Below, piece after piece: positions 19,741-28,733 of a DNA stretch of 64,000 nt; position 1 is the first letter of the stretch, and each line of letters opens with the position of its first letter. Source of the DNA: JAPPHA01 sp965220985 (GTDB lineage Bacteria > Pseudomonadota > Alphaproteobacteria > Rhodobacterales > Rhodobacteraceae); contig OZ244854.1 of the NCBI GenBank assembly GCA_965220985.1, positions 744,001 through 808,000 of the forward strand, in the 5' to 3' direction. Both the position numbers and the translations under genes were made by a program. The notes under the pieces were generated by a model. The model saw only the letters and a list, made by a program, of their open reading frames with translations. It was not told the origin of the DNA and searched no databases.

Positions 19741-22700
19741 TCAGTCCTGAGCAAAATCGCCGAGCGCAATCGGATTTAACGATGTCCCCAGCACATTCCG
19801 CGCAATCTCGACCAGATGGTCGTGGTGCGTAAAAAACAGCACCTGGGTTCGCCTGCTCAAATCACTGAGCATCTGGAGTCCCGCAGCTGACCTGCCGTCG
19901 TCAAAGTTGATGAACAGGTCATCCGCGACAAACGGCATCTTTTCGGCGCGCTCAAGATGATCTTCGATCGCCGCCACTCTCAGCGCCAAATATAGCTGAT
20001 CGACCGTTCCGGTGCTCATGCCCGAGACCAAAACGCGCTCGCCGCTCGGGCGCACACCTGCCAGAACCATGCGGTCCTGCTGGTCGAAATCGACACTCAG
20101 ACTTGCGAAAGAGCCAAGCGTCGCCCGCCGGAACAAGTCTCCAGCACGCTCCAGCAATGGTGCCTGTTTCGTGGATCTGTGGCGTTCAATCGCCCAACGC
20201 AGTACGCGCTCGGCGGTTCTCAATCGGATGTATTGATCAGCGCTGGCGCGCATCTCCGTTGCGGCTTCCTCCACTCTCGCAGCCGCGATCGCGACGAAAC
20301 GATTGTCTCCACCGACAGCCTCGAATTCTCCACGAGCTGTCGCCAGTTCGGTTGCCTTTTCGCTCTGCTGAGTCCTGAGTTCCTCGATCTCTTCGTTGAT
20401 CACCTTTTCGCGGGCGATGACGTCGTCGATGTTCACATCTGCACACTCTGCCTCGAGCTGGTCGAACGGGGCGCCATCCGCATTCTCTTCAACTTGTTTG
20501 ATCGCCTCGCGACGGTCGCCATCGAGCGATTGCACCCGATCGGAAAGATCGATTGCTGACTTCAAATCGACGGCCGAATCCACCTGTGCCATTGCCTTCA
20601 AGGGCGCAAGACCATCGGCGATTTCACGAAGGCGGCTCCTGACCTTCTCAATCTGTTCGTCAAATTCCTTCGCTTCTGCAACTTTGTCGTCGCGAGCTTG
20701 CCGTTCACGCAACGCATGTGAGAGGCGACGTTCAAGCTCAACAACCACTGAGTCCGGCGACGCATCCACCAGGTCAGGCGCGATTTCGGCTGCGAGCTTG
20801 TCGACGGACTGCTGGAACTCAGCAATGTCTGCCTCGATCTTGTTGATGCGGTCATGTTGCAACGAGCGAATCTGTCCCGCCGTCTCTCTCATCCGATCCA
20901 GTGTCTCAAGCAATGCGTTTGCAGCAGCCGGCTTGGTGTCAGCCGGCCAACCGAGTTCACCAAGAATTCCCGTCCATTGGCCTTGCCATGCAGTTCGACT
21001 TTCGTCCGCCCGCCGAAAGCCGATCTCCTTGCGGTCAAGGTCGTCACTCGAAGACTTGATGGCAGCCTTTGTTCGCGCCATCTCCGCAGCCGCCTCTTTT
21101 TGACGGTCGCAGTATTCCTGGCATCGCTGAACGATCCCGATCAGTCCTTCCAGTTGCGACTTCTCGATGTCGGCCCCGGTGGCTCCGAGTTCCTTGAGCA
21201 AATGCTCGCGTGCATGTTCGACGCGGTCCTGACACGCCATCAGATCTTGGGAGGCATCGTCGTGAGCAGCCAGCGCATCCAGTGCAACGCTCCGTGCCGA
21301 CAACCAATCCATCATCTTGTCAGGAGACAGCGGTGCAAACGGGAGTGCCTGCCACATCGCTTCCCATTCCGCATCAAGTCTCTGGCCCTCGCCCTGAACC
21401 TCGGCGATGTTCTCCTGACTTTGGCGCCGTTCCACACCCAGTCTTTCAATCTGGCGATCGAGTTCATTCATGCGAGCCAGGGTCTCGGCCTGATCGAACA
21501 TCTGGTCGGCAAGTTCGTCCGCATTCAACATCGAGGACTCGAAACTTGCAGACAGTTCATCCAGGTCAAAGGATTCGAGTGTCTTGTCGTCCGATGCATC
21601 CGTTCTGTCCGATCCAACACGAGGGTCGAGCATCTGCCAGAATCGATTGCGATCTTCGCGGGCGGATAACAGAGCATCCCGAGACACCAATGCCCCGCCT
21701 TGATCCATTTGTCGGAGATCGACCTCATGCTGCTCGATCTGCTGACGGATCTCGGTATCGTGCCGCATGACTTCGCGCAGCCGCGAACGGTTTTCCCTTA
21801 ATCGATCGCGGTGGTCGGTGATCTCTCCGTGTGCAGGAAGGACGACTGTTGCAAGGATTTCCTCATCAGCGACAGCCGGCGTCAGTTCGCCCATGCGACG
21901 CACGGCCAATGCCCGCGCCTTTTCCAACTGTTTTTGGGCCGCTCTGGTTTGACCCGCCAGGTCTCCCTGTTCGAGCACAGCCTTGGTTGCCCTTGCCAGC
22001 CGAGAGACATCGATCGGCTGCGGCAATCGATCGAGGTCTTTTTCCAGCTGATCATGTCCTTCGCGGGCATCGTTGAGCAACTGCTCAGCGTTTCGATAGT
22101 CCGCGAAGATCCCTCCCATCTTGTCGAGACTGGATCTCAGCGTGGCAACTTGATGCCGCGACGGAAGTTTCTCGATCACGGCGAACGGATCGTCATCAGC
22201 CCACCCGAATTCGCGGGCATCGGCGAGCAAGTCGGAAATCCTGGCACCGAGTTCCGCCCTTCGCTTTGGGAGATCCTGCTGTTCGCGACTGACCTCTATC
22301 CGGCGTTCACGCAGGTGATCGATGTCGTCCTTCCTCGAGATGGTGACATCATCGACAGCAAATCCGCAGAGCAATTCCTCGATTGCCGATCGTTGTTTCT
22401 CGAGTGTGACGGACTCCGCTTCTGCCCGAAGCCGCGCAGTCTCGGCGCTCTCAAAGGTCTTCAAGGCATCGGGGGGTAGTCTGGCGTGGTTTCCGAGTTC
22501 GGCAATCTCCTTTTCAAGTCGGTTCTTTGCGTTGATGGCGTGATGGACACGTCGAATGCGGTTCAGCTTGCCGCGCTCGATCCCCAACTCCCGGATCTTG
22601 TCGATGACCTCGGCATGTGCCGCCTCGGCGGCCTCGCGTGCCACCTTTCTCTCGCGCCATTTGCCTGCAGTCACCAAGTGTTCCCTGACGTCTCTCTTGG

Positions 22701-23280
22701 CGTCGTCATACTTGGCCTTCGCGATGTAGTAGTGTCGCTTCGCGCTCTTCCTCGGCGCCCACTGGTCGGCTGCGTCTTTCGCGAGGCCCTCAAGACGCCT
22801 CCTCAACCCGGCCACTCCGGCGGCTGCGGCAAAAAGCACCTGGCCCGTGTCGTCTTCGGCATTGAGCAGATCCTGTCCGCCAGCACGCAGTCGATCATGA
22901 TCGAGGCTGAACATGCGGACGAGGAACGATCGCTCGATGCCTGCCAGGAATCGGTTCATCACTCTGTCACCGCCATCAATCGGCAGATCATCGGGGCCGA
23001 GCAGCACATTGCTGGCCCCCTTGCGACGCACGACTTCGAGACTGTCGTTCTCGTTCTCGATGTGAGCGCCGATACGCATGGCAGAATAGTCATGCAGGAA
23101 ACCATGCGGCGACCGAGCTGGAATGCCGAACAGCATGTCGTCGATTGCGGACAGGGCAGTGGACTTACCAGCCTCGTTGCTGCCGGAGATGATGTGGAAA
23201 TCACGCTCGCCTTGCGGAAACTCAAGCGTCACATCGGTGAAATGCCCGTACCGGAGCAGATGCAGCGAGCGAAACCGCAT
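19741..23280 (-). CDS. YhaN-like AAA/SMC-type ATPase
   Basis: The 1179-residue protein has the SbcC/Rad50-like plan. An N-terminal ATP-binding half carries ISGSNEAGKSTALSAIDDM near residue 34. Long heptad-rich coiled-coil stretches rich in Glu, Arg, Leu and Ala fill the middle. A C-terminal half has the signature (VSGMSTGTVDQLYLALRVAA) and Walker B (MPFVADDLFINFDD), then TQVLFFTHHDHLVEIA. The start FRSLHLLRYGHFTD is typical of YhaN. It would form a DNA-end processing complex with the nuclease encoded two bases upstream. Partnership is inferred from the standard yhaO-yhaN pairing and the near overlap. Confidence 0.88.
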   Translation of the reverse strand: MRFRSLHLLRYGHFTDVTLEFPQGERDFHIISGSNEAGKSTALSAIDDMLFGIPARSPHGFLHDYSAMRIGAHIENENDSLEVVRRKGASNVLLGPDDLPIDGGDRVMNRFLAGIERSFLVRMFSLDHDRLRAGGQDLLNAEDDTGQVLFAAAAGVAGLRRRLEGLAKDAADQWAPRKSAKRHYYIAKAKYDDAKRDVREHLVTAGKWRERKVAREAAEAAHAEVIDKIRELGIERGKLNRIRRVHHAINAKNRLEKEIAELGNHARLPPDALKTFESAETARLRAEAESVTLEKQRSAIEELLCGFAVDDVTISRKDDIDHLRERRIEVSREQQDLPKRRAELGARISDLLADAREFGWADDDPFAVIEKLPSRHQVATLRSSLDKMGGIFADYRNAEQLLNDAREGHDQLEKDLDRLPQPIDVSRLARATKAVLEQGDLAGQTRAAQKQLEKARALAVRRMGELTPAVADEEILATVVLPAHGEITDHRDRLRENRSRLREVMRHDTEIRQQIEQHEVDLRQMDQGGALVSRDALLSAREDRNRFWQMLDPRVGSDRTDASDDKTLESFDLDELSASFESSMLNADELADQMFDQAETLARMNELDRQIERLGVERRQSQENIAEVQGEGQRLDAEWEAMWQALPFAPLSPDKMMDWLSARSVALDALAAHDDASQDLMACQDRVEHAREHLLKELGATGADIEKSQLEGLIGIVQRCQEYCDRQKEAAAEMARTKAAIKSSSDDLDRKEIGFRRADESRTAWQGQWTGILGELGWPADTKPAAANALLETLDRMRETAGQIRSLQHDRINKIEADIAEFQQSVDKLAAEIAPDLVDASPDSVVVELERRLSHALRERQARDDKVAEAKEFDEQIEKVRSRLREIADGLAPLKAMAQVDSAVDLKSAIDLSDRVQSLDGDRREAIKQVEENADGAPFDQLEAECADVNIDDVIAREKVINEEIEELRTQQSEKATELATARGEFEAVGGDNRFVAIAAARVEEAATEMRASADQYIRLRTAERVLRWAIERHRSTKQAPLLERAGDLFRRATLGSFASLSVDFDQQDRMVLAGVRPSGERVLVSGMSTGTVDQLYLALRVAAIEDHLERAEKMPFVADDLFINFDDGRSAAGLQMLSDLSRRTQVLFFTHHDHLVEIARNVLGTSLNPIALGDFAQD

Positions 23281-23282
23281 AC

Positions 23283-24560
23283 TCAGGCCTCATCCGCCGA
23301 CAGCTGCGCGTCCAGGAACGGAATGCTCTCCGAAATCAGGGCGTCGTAATTCTCCTGAAGTGCGAGATTGAGCATGGGTTCGTCAGCTTCTGCACGGACG
23401 TCGTGGGGAAGCTGGCTCACCAACCCGGCGATGTCCTTTTTGATTTCATCCCGCAGTGCCGCATCGTTTCGCGCATCCTGGAACCACTGCTGCATGTCCC
23501 AAAGGACGCTGTCAGCGATTGCCTCCGCACCCGGCTGGCGGGCGGGAACAGTGCCGATGTCCACCTTCTCGATGCACGCGACATCCACGCCAAGATCATG
23601 GGTTGCACCACGAGCGTCAGCCAGGATCTGCTCATGCGATGCGATGATCTGGTCGTGGATTTCGCTCCGGCCCGCAAGTTCGACGCGACAGACAAGCAGG
23701 CGTCCGTCAGCCTCCTCTGCGACAGCGTCGCCCAGAGCGTTTCGCACCAAATCGCGAACATCTCCCAGGTCAGCCGCACCTCCGACATCGACACGAAGAA
23801 CCGACCAGCGCACGACATCGCAGACAACCGTGTTCGACTCGGTGATCTCGCCGTCCGTGACCGTGACCATCTGGGCACCCTTGGGACCCGTCTCGCGGAT
23901 ATGACGGCCCTGCAGGTTCCCCGGAAACACGACATGTGGAAACTCGTGCCTGACGCTCGCTTGATGAATGTGTCCGAGCGCCCAGTAATCGTAGCCCTTG
24001 TTGACGAGATCATTCAGCGTGCATGGAGCGTAATTCTCGTGACCGCTCGCACCGCCAAGTCCGGTATGCAGAACCCCGATGTTGAAACAGTCAGGTGTCG
24101 GCCCAGGATAACCGGGCACGAGGTTGTCCGAGATGTCCCTGCGAGCGAAACTCCGCCCGTGGAGAGCAACCCCGAGTTCTTTCAACTCGAATGTCTGAGC
24201 CTTGCGCGATCCGAAAACGCGGACATTGTCCGGCAATTCAAGCTGCTTGGTGATCTGGCTCGCCGCGTCATGGTTTCCATGCAGCAGGAACAGCGGGATT
24301 TCTCGGGAGCGAAGGCGGGCCATCTGCCGTGTGAAGAACAGTCCCGTCCCGAAATCTCTCCAGTCGCCGTCGTACAAGTCACCGGCGATAATGACAAAAT
24401 TGACACTCTCACCGATCGCATGGGTGACAAGACGATCGAGAGCCTGGCCTGTTGCCGACCGGATCCGTTCCGCCATCTCGTCCGTCTGCGTGGACAATCC
24501 CTTCATGGGACTGTCGAGATGGATGTCTGCGGCGTGAAGAAACCGAAAGGATCCTGTCAT
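23283..24560 (-). CDS. YhaO-like DNA repair nuclease (SbcD-type metallophosphoesterase)
   Basis: The 425-residue protein has the metal-binding motifs of Mre11/SbcD nucleases in order: HAADIHLDSPMKG near residue 8, IIAGDLYDGD near 56, LHGNHDAA near 95 and YWALGHIHQAS near 194. The region after about residue 260 is a smaller accessory domain. It should cut DNA ends or hairpins with the YhaN-like ATPase downstream, whose gene starts after only two bases. Length fits the YhaO family. Confidence 0.9.
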   Translation of the reverse strand: MTGSFRFLHAADIHLDSPMKGLSTQTDEMAERIRSATGQALDRLVTHAIGESVNFVIIAGDLYDGDWRDFGTGLFFTRQMARLRSREIPLFLLHGNHDAASQITKQLELPDNVRVFGSRKAQTFELKELGVALHGRSFARRDISDNLVPGYPGPTPDCFNIGVLHTGLGGASGHENYAPCTLNDLVNKGYDYWALGHIHQASVRHEFPHVVFPGNLQGRHIRETGPKGAQMVTVTDGEITESNTVVCDVVRWSVLRVDVGGAADLGDVRDLVRNALGDAVAEEADGRLLVCRVELAGRSEIHDQIIASHEQILADARGATHDLGVDVACIEKVDIGTVPARQPGAEAIADSVLWDMQQWFQDARNDAALRDEIKKDIAGLVSQLPHDVRAEADEPMLNLALQENYDALISESIPFLDAQLSADEA

Positions 24561-24993
24561 CAGCGGTGCCTTGGTGTTCGAACAATTCGCCGGAAATACA
24601 GGACAAGCCAGCCGAAAACCACCCGGCGCAACGGAGTGAATTCAGCCTCTGATGACCGGGGCTGGATCACCATGCAGGGCAACAGTGTGGTTCCAGAGCA
24701 GCAACGTTTGGCAAGGCGCGGCAGAGATCGTGATCGATGTGTCCGCTTGACGGATCCTGAACTGTCTTGTTCCCCGATCGAAGATCCATGATTTGCGAAA
24801 CCGACACCTCGTCGTGGCACCACGACCGTGCGGGGAAATCCGGCATCCATCGATTCAACTCGGGCGACAGAATGGTGAAGCCGAAATCTTCCGCCCGTCA
24901 GAGTCTTCTCGTTCGAGCGCTGCTGACCAAGGCACTCGCGGCAGGTCTGCAAACCGCTGCATTGGCGTTCAGCAACCCGGTCGGCTGGGTCGA
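24561..24993. other. Spacer with no identifiable gene
   Basis: A minus-strand frame of 130 codons covers most of the stretch, but its residue composition (many Arg, Cys and Ser, no hydrophobic pattern) and lack of a ribosome binding site argue against coding. The promoter of the yhaO-yhaN pair presumably lies here, since both genes point leftward. Confidence 0.45.
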
Positions 24994-25287
24994 TCAGCCA
25001 GTCGGTTCCATTTTGAACAGCTTGACGACCTTCTCGCGCACCATCGGCGCGGCCCGTCGATCAAACTCCAGGAAATGATCGCTCTGAAGGTGAAGATCGA
25101 AATCTCCACGGCCGGAATACAACTCGTACAGAAACACCTCATGAGGGTCGTCCAGGCTGACGCAGACGTCGAAGCGGTGGCAACCCTTCTCGACATCGAG
25201 CGAAGTCCTCGCGTTTCGATTCATCAACGGCATGAATTCGTCCATGCGTCCGGGTTCTATCGTGAATGTCGCGCAGACAACGAACAT
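24994..25287 (-). CDS. Small ABM-fold monooxygenase-like protein (YgiN/LsrG type)
   Basis: The 97-residue protein matches the antibiotic-biosynthesis-monooxygenase fold: FVVCATFTIEPGRMDEF at the start, NARTSLDVEKGCHRFDVCVS in the middle and the YELYSGRGDFDLHLQSDHF strand-helix. Such proteins are small dimeric ferredoxin-like enzymes or isomerases acting on quinones or, in LsrG, on a phosphorylated sugar-like compound. It is the last gene of the four-carbon acid operon, 10 bases after otnC, so a role in that pathway, perhaps isomerisation or clean-up of a reactive intermediate, is inferred. Confidence 0.8.
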   Translation of the reverse strand: MFVVCATFTIEPGRMDEFMPLMNRNARTSLDVEKGCHRFDVCVSLDDPHEVFLYELYSGRGDFDLHLQSDHFLEFDRRAAPMVREKVVKLFKMEPTG

Positions 25288-25297
25288 CGTCAGGGCC

Positions 25298-25936
25298 TCA
25301 TGTCTTGGTGGGAAATCGTTTCTTCAGGTCGTGGACCTGCTCTTCGGTCAGCGGTCGCGTCCGCATGCCTTGCAACGCGAGAAAGAGTTTCGCCGTCTCC
25401 TCGAGTTCCTCGGTCGCATGGACCGCATCCTCGAGGGATCGGCCGGCGACGACCGGCCCGTGATTGGCCAAGAGCACCGCGTGATGATTGCTCGCCATCT
25501 CCGCAACGGCCTTGGCGAGATCAAGGTCGCCCGGCGGAAAGTAAGGAATCAACGGCAAGGTGCCGATCCGCATGACGTAATACGCCGTCAATGGCGGCAG
25601 GACGTTGCTCTCGTCTATGCCGTGCAGACACGACACGGCAACCGAATAGGTGGAGTGCAGATGCACGATGGCGCCGGCGCGAGCGCGTTGTTCGTACATC
25701 GCCATGTGCAGGAACGCTTCCTTCGTCGGTTCGTCGCCGCTGACGTGATCGCCTGCGTGATTCAGCTTGGATATCCGCGCGGGATCGAGATTTCCGAGCG
25801 ATGATCCAGTGGGAGTCATGAGCCAGCCGTCATCCGTTCGTGCGGAGATGTTTCCGGTCGATCCGAAGGTCAGACCGCGGTCGAAAATCGACTTGGCCAG
25901 GCGGGCAATGTCATCGCGAAGGGCCGTCTCGTTCAT
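25298..25936 (-). CDS. otnC: Class II aldolase, probable 3-oxo-tetronate 4-phosphate decarboxylase
   Basis: The start is set at ATG 25936, because it overlaps the otnK stop as ATGA and gives the usual 212-residue length; earlier in-frame codons would extend into otnK without family character. It shows FGSTGNISARTDDGWLMTP, MTPTGSSLG, the zinc motif VHLHSTYSVAV and VLLANHGPVV, typical of zinc class II aldolases/decarboxylases. In known pathways the OtnC enzyme turns 3-oxo-tetronate 4-phosphate into dihydroxyacetone phosphate and CO2. Pairing with OtnK directly upstream supports this assignment over fuculose- or ribulose-phosphate aldolases. Confidence 0.85.
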   Translation of the reverse strand: MNETALRDDIARLAKSIFDRGLTFGSTGNISARTDDGWLMTPTGSSLGNLDPARISKLNHAGDHVSGDEPTKEAFLHMAMYEQRARAGAIVHLHSTYSVAVSCLHGIDESNVLPPLTAYYVMRIGTLPLIPYFPPGDLDLAKAVAEMASNHHAVLLANHGPVVAGRSLEDAVHATEELEETAKLFLALQGMRTRPLTEEQVHDLKKRFPTKT

Positions 25937-27198
25937 GGGAGAATCTCGAAAGCCTCCTCGAAGAACCGCTCGCCGCCAAAATTTCCGGACTTCAGCGCAA
26001 GTGCGATCTGCGGACCTTGCGTCGTTTCCGTCCATGGGACGCCCGGGGCAATCTCCGGCCCGATTCGAAGTGCCCTGATGCCGAGTGCCGAGACGACAGC
26101 ACCGGAGGTCTCGCCGCCGGCAACGACGAGCTTGCCGAAACCCTTGCCGGTCAGGCGAACCGCCAGTTCGCTGAGGACGGCTTCAAACATCTCGCCCGCC
26201 TGCTCGACGCCGTATTTTCGTTGCGTGTTGGCCACCTCATCCGGATCGGCCGAAGCATGGATCACGATCGGCGTGTCATCGCCCTGGGCCTCCGCCCACC
26301 GTGCAAGTTCGGCAAGCTCATCGGCACTGCTTGCCACCGCGTCGGCATCGATTTTCCGAATCGGCCACTTGTCCCGCACCGCCGCGATCTGTCCCCGGGT
26401 CGCTTCGGAGCAACTCCCGGCGAGCACCAGTTCGCGAGCATTCACGGTCGGAAACACGGGCTTCTCAGGGGCACCCAGCAGACCGGACTTGCGAAAGTTC
26501 CCCGGCAAGCCGACCGCAATCCCCGAACCGCCCGTGACCAGCTTGTGATCCCCGATCGCTGCGCCGATTGCTCGCAGGTCGTCGGGCTCGATTGCGTCGG
26601 CGACCGCGTATCTGACGCCCTCGGACTCCAGTTCCTCGAGTGCCGCTTGAATACTGGCAGAACCGCTTCGAACAGTCTGCAGCGGGATGACCCCGGCACT
26701 GCCATCACCTTGCGCCTCCATCAGTCGGACGAGACTCGAATCACGCATCGGCGTCAGGGGGTGATCCTTCATCGAACTCTCGGACAGGAGTTCGGCGCCG
26801 ACAAACAGATGCCCCAGGTAGACTGTCCGTCCGTTCTCCGGGAATGCCGGACACACGACTGCAATTCTTGATCCGGACCGCTCCATCAACGCGTCGGTGA
26901 TCGGTCCGATGTTCCCAAATGGCGTTGAGTCGAAGGTGGAGCAGTATTTCTCGATCACCTGCCTCGCACCGTTTGCAACGAGCCAGTCATGGGCCTTCGC
27001 CGATTGGCCGACAGCAGTCGCGACCGGCGCCGTCCGAGTCTTCAGGGCAACGACCACCGCCTCCGCATCACCGTATTCCGTATCGGGACCCGGCACGCCG
27101 ATGATCTGAACAACGCGCATGCCTTCCTTGACGAGAGTGTTGCAAAGATCCGTTGCACCTGTGAAGTCATCCGCAATGGCGCCAAGAACGATGCTCAT
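25933..27198 (-). CDS. otnK: Four-carbon acid sugar kinase (DUF1537), probable 3-oxo-tetronate kinase
   Basis: The 421-residue protein begins with the characteristic LGAIADDFTGATDLCNTLV, followed by the C-terminal nucleotide-binding motif VVAGGETSGAVVSALG near residue 360. Both are diagnostic for the DUF1537 kinases that phosphorylate four-carbon acids such as 3-oxo-tetronate or threonate at O4. Its start overlaps the methylglyoxal synthase stop, and its stop overlaps the otnC start, each by four bases. Whether phosphorylation comes before or after oxidation depends on the dehydrogenase; the otnC-type neighbour favours the 3-oxo-tetronate order. Confidence 0.87.
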   Translation of the reverse strand: MSIVLGAIADDFTGATDLCNTLVKEGMRVVQIIGVPGPDTEYGDAEAVVVALKTRTAPVATAVGQSAKAHDWLVANGARQVIEKYCSTFDSTPFGNIGPITDALMERSGSRIAVVCPAFPENGRTVYLGHLFVGAELLSESSMKDHPLTPMRDSSLVRLMEAQGDGSAGVIPLQTVRSGSASIQAALEELESEGVRYAVADAIEPDDLRAIGAAIGDHKLVTGGSGIAVGLPGNFRKSGLLGAPEKPVFPTVNARELVLAGSCSEATRGQIAAVRDKWPIRKIDADAVASSADELAELARWAEAQGDDTPIVIHASADPDEVANTQRKYGVEQAGEMFEAVLSELAVRLTGKGFGKLVVAGGETSGAVVSALGIRALRIGPEIAPGVPWTETTQGPQIALALKSGNFGGERFFEEAFEILP

Positions 27199-27614
27199 GA
27201 CGCTTGGGCACCCGCGTCAGCATCGCGACCCAGGGCACGAAGAATGAGCGTCGCAGTTCGAGCGTTGGTGGCGAGAGCCGTGTCGTGAAGGACAGAGATC
27301 CTGAGCAGCGCCTTGACATCCACGTCATGCGGCACCGCCGTCAACGGGTCGCAGAAAAAGATCAGAACGTCGATCCGGCCTTCGGCAATCATGGCCCCAA
27401 GCTGCTGGTCGCCACCCAAGGGACCGCTGAGCAAGCGTGATATGTCCAGCCCGGTTGCATCAATGATCCGCTGGCCGGTGGTGCCGGTCGAATACAAGGC
27501 GTGTCGAGACAACGTCGCCAGGTTCGCCTCGACCCACTGCACCATTTCATTCTTCTTGGCGTCATGGGCAACGAGCGCGATGTTCAGTTTTCTTGCATCC
27601 GACGTCTTGGTCAT
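27195..27614 (-). CDS. mgsA: Methylglyoxal synthase
   Basis: The 139-residue protein keeps the MgsA core: IALVAHDAKKNEMVQW near the start, YSTGTTGQRI, LSGPLGGDQQLGAMIAEG with the catalytic Asp, and FFCDPLTAVPHDVDVKALLR with the conserved His and Asp. MgsA converts dihydroxyacetone phosphate into methylglyoxal and phosphate. The start is taken as ATG 27614, which overlaps the upstream stop (TGATG). Its place inside a four-carbon acid operon is unusual: OtnC would produce dihydroxyacetone phosphate, the MgsA substrate. The family call is secure; the pathway role is inferred. Confidence 0.88.
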   Translation of the reverse strand: MTKTSDARKLNIALVAHDAKKNEMVQWVEANLATLSRHALYSTGTTGQRIIDATGLDISRLLSGPLGGDQQLGAMIAEGRIDVLIFFCDPLTAVPHDVDVKALLRISVLHDTALATNARTATLILRALGRDADAGAQAS

Positions 27615-28705
27615 CAAATCCTCGCCAGAACCTCGTCGGCCACGGCCCTCGTCCCCATGTCGCCCCCGAATTCCATGGGACGGATCGCGTTGTCGGCAAA
27701 ACCGTCTTCGACGGCGCTCTCAATGAGCGCTGCCGCATTCGCGTATAGGTCGTTTCCGGTTTTTTCGGCAAGGTAATCCAGCATCAGCACGCCGCTCAGG
27801 ATCGCGGCCAGAGGGTTGGCCTTGTCCTGCCCCATGATGTCGGGAGCCGTGCCATGGGCGGGCTGGAACAGGCCGTTGTCATCGCCGATTTCGGCGCACG
27901 CCGCCATGCCCATTCCGCCAACAAGTCCTCCCGCCAGATCCGAAAGGATGTCACCGAACATGTTCTCCATGACGAGAACGTCGCAGTCCCAAGGGTTCCG
28001 AACAAGCTGCAGCGCCATCGCGTCGACATAGGCGTAGCCTGTCGCGACATCCGGGAAGGCGAGCTTGCGCTCATCGAAGATCTTCCGAAAAAACGCCATC
28101 GAGGCAAAGACATTGGCCTTGTCGACGCAGGTCAGTTCGCCCTTGTGACCCCGCGAGCGCCGTTTTTGCGCGAGCCTGAACCCGAAATCATGCAGCTTCT
28201 CGGTGGTTGCACGCGTGATCCGCAGGATGTCCTGGACCTCCTGTTCGGTGTTCACGTGAGATCGGTTGTGAACGGCTGCCGAATAGAACAGCCCTTCCGT
28301 GCTTTCGCGAAGGATCACGAGATCCAGATCGGCGGCGCGCGGGTCGGACAGTCTTTGCGGTGCGTTCGGATAGGCCTTGACCGGGCGCACGCCGGCATAG
28401 AGCTGGAATCGATCCCTCAATCGCAGATGCGGCGAAATTTCCGTGCCATCGTCGTGACGGACGCTGGGAAGGCCGATCGCCCCAAGAAAAATCGCGTCGG
28501 CCTTGCCGGCACGATCCTCCCCGCCCGGCTCGATATCGATTCCGTGGTCGCGAAACAGCCCCGCCCCGGCCTCGATCTCGTCCACGCGAAAGGGCGGCAG
28601 GCCAGCTGCCTCGAGTGCCTGGCCCATGACATCCATTGCCGCATCGGCGACTTCGACACCGATACCGTCTCCCTTGATCAGGGCTATTCTTGCGGAATCG
28701 CTCAT
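27614..28705 (-). CDS. Isocitrate/isopropylmalate dehydrogenase-family oxidoreductase (tartrate/D-malate type)
   Basis: The 363-residue protein has the beta-decarboxylating dehydrogenase pattern: IALIKGDGIGVEVADAAMDV at the start, LVILRESTEGLFYS, the YAYVDAMALQLVRNPWDCDV metal-site region, MENMFGDILSDLAGGL and PAHGTAPDIMGQDKANP. It oxidises a 2-hydroxy (often 3-substituted) acid with NAD, commonly with decarboxylation. The operon context points away from leucine synthesis and toward a tartrate-, D-malate- or tetronate-like substrate. It is the first enzyme gene after the GntR regulator (28-nt gap) and is coupled to mgsA. PdxA-type enzymes usually fill this slot in threonate pathways, so a LeuB-type one is a variation. 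Confidence 0.82.
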   Translation of the reverse strand: MSDSARIALIKGDGIGVEVADAAMDVMGQALEAAGLPPFRVDEIEAGAGLFRDHGIDIEPGGEDRAGKADAIFLGAIGLPSVRHDDGTEISPHLRLRDRFQLYAGVRPVKAYPNAPQRLSDPRAADLDLVILRESTEGLFYSAAVHNRSHVNTEQEVQDILRITRATTEKLHDFGFRLAQKRRSRGHKGELTCVDKANVFASMAFFRKIFDERKLAFPDVATGYAYVDAMALQLVRNPWDCDVLVMENMFGDILSDLAGGLVGGMGMAACAEIGDDNGLFQPAHGTAPDIMGQDKANPLAAILSGVLMLDYLAEKTGNDLYANAAALIESAVEDGFADNAIRPMEFGGDMGTRAVADEVLARI

Positions 28706-28733
28706 GAATTTGCCGGTTCGATCCTGTTGCGTG

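Noticed and set aside
24560..24952. 130-codon minus-strand frame after yhaO
   Set aside because: Arg/Cys/Ser-rich composition, no ribosome binding site and no domain; probably a by-product of high GC.
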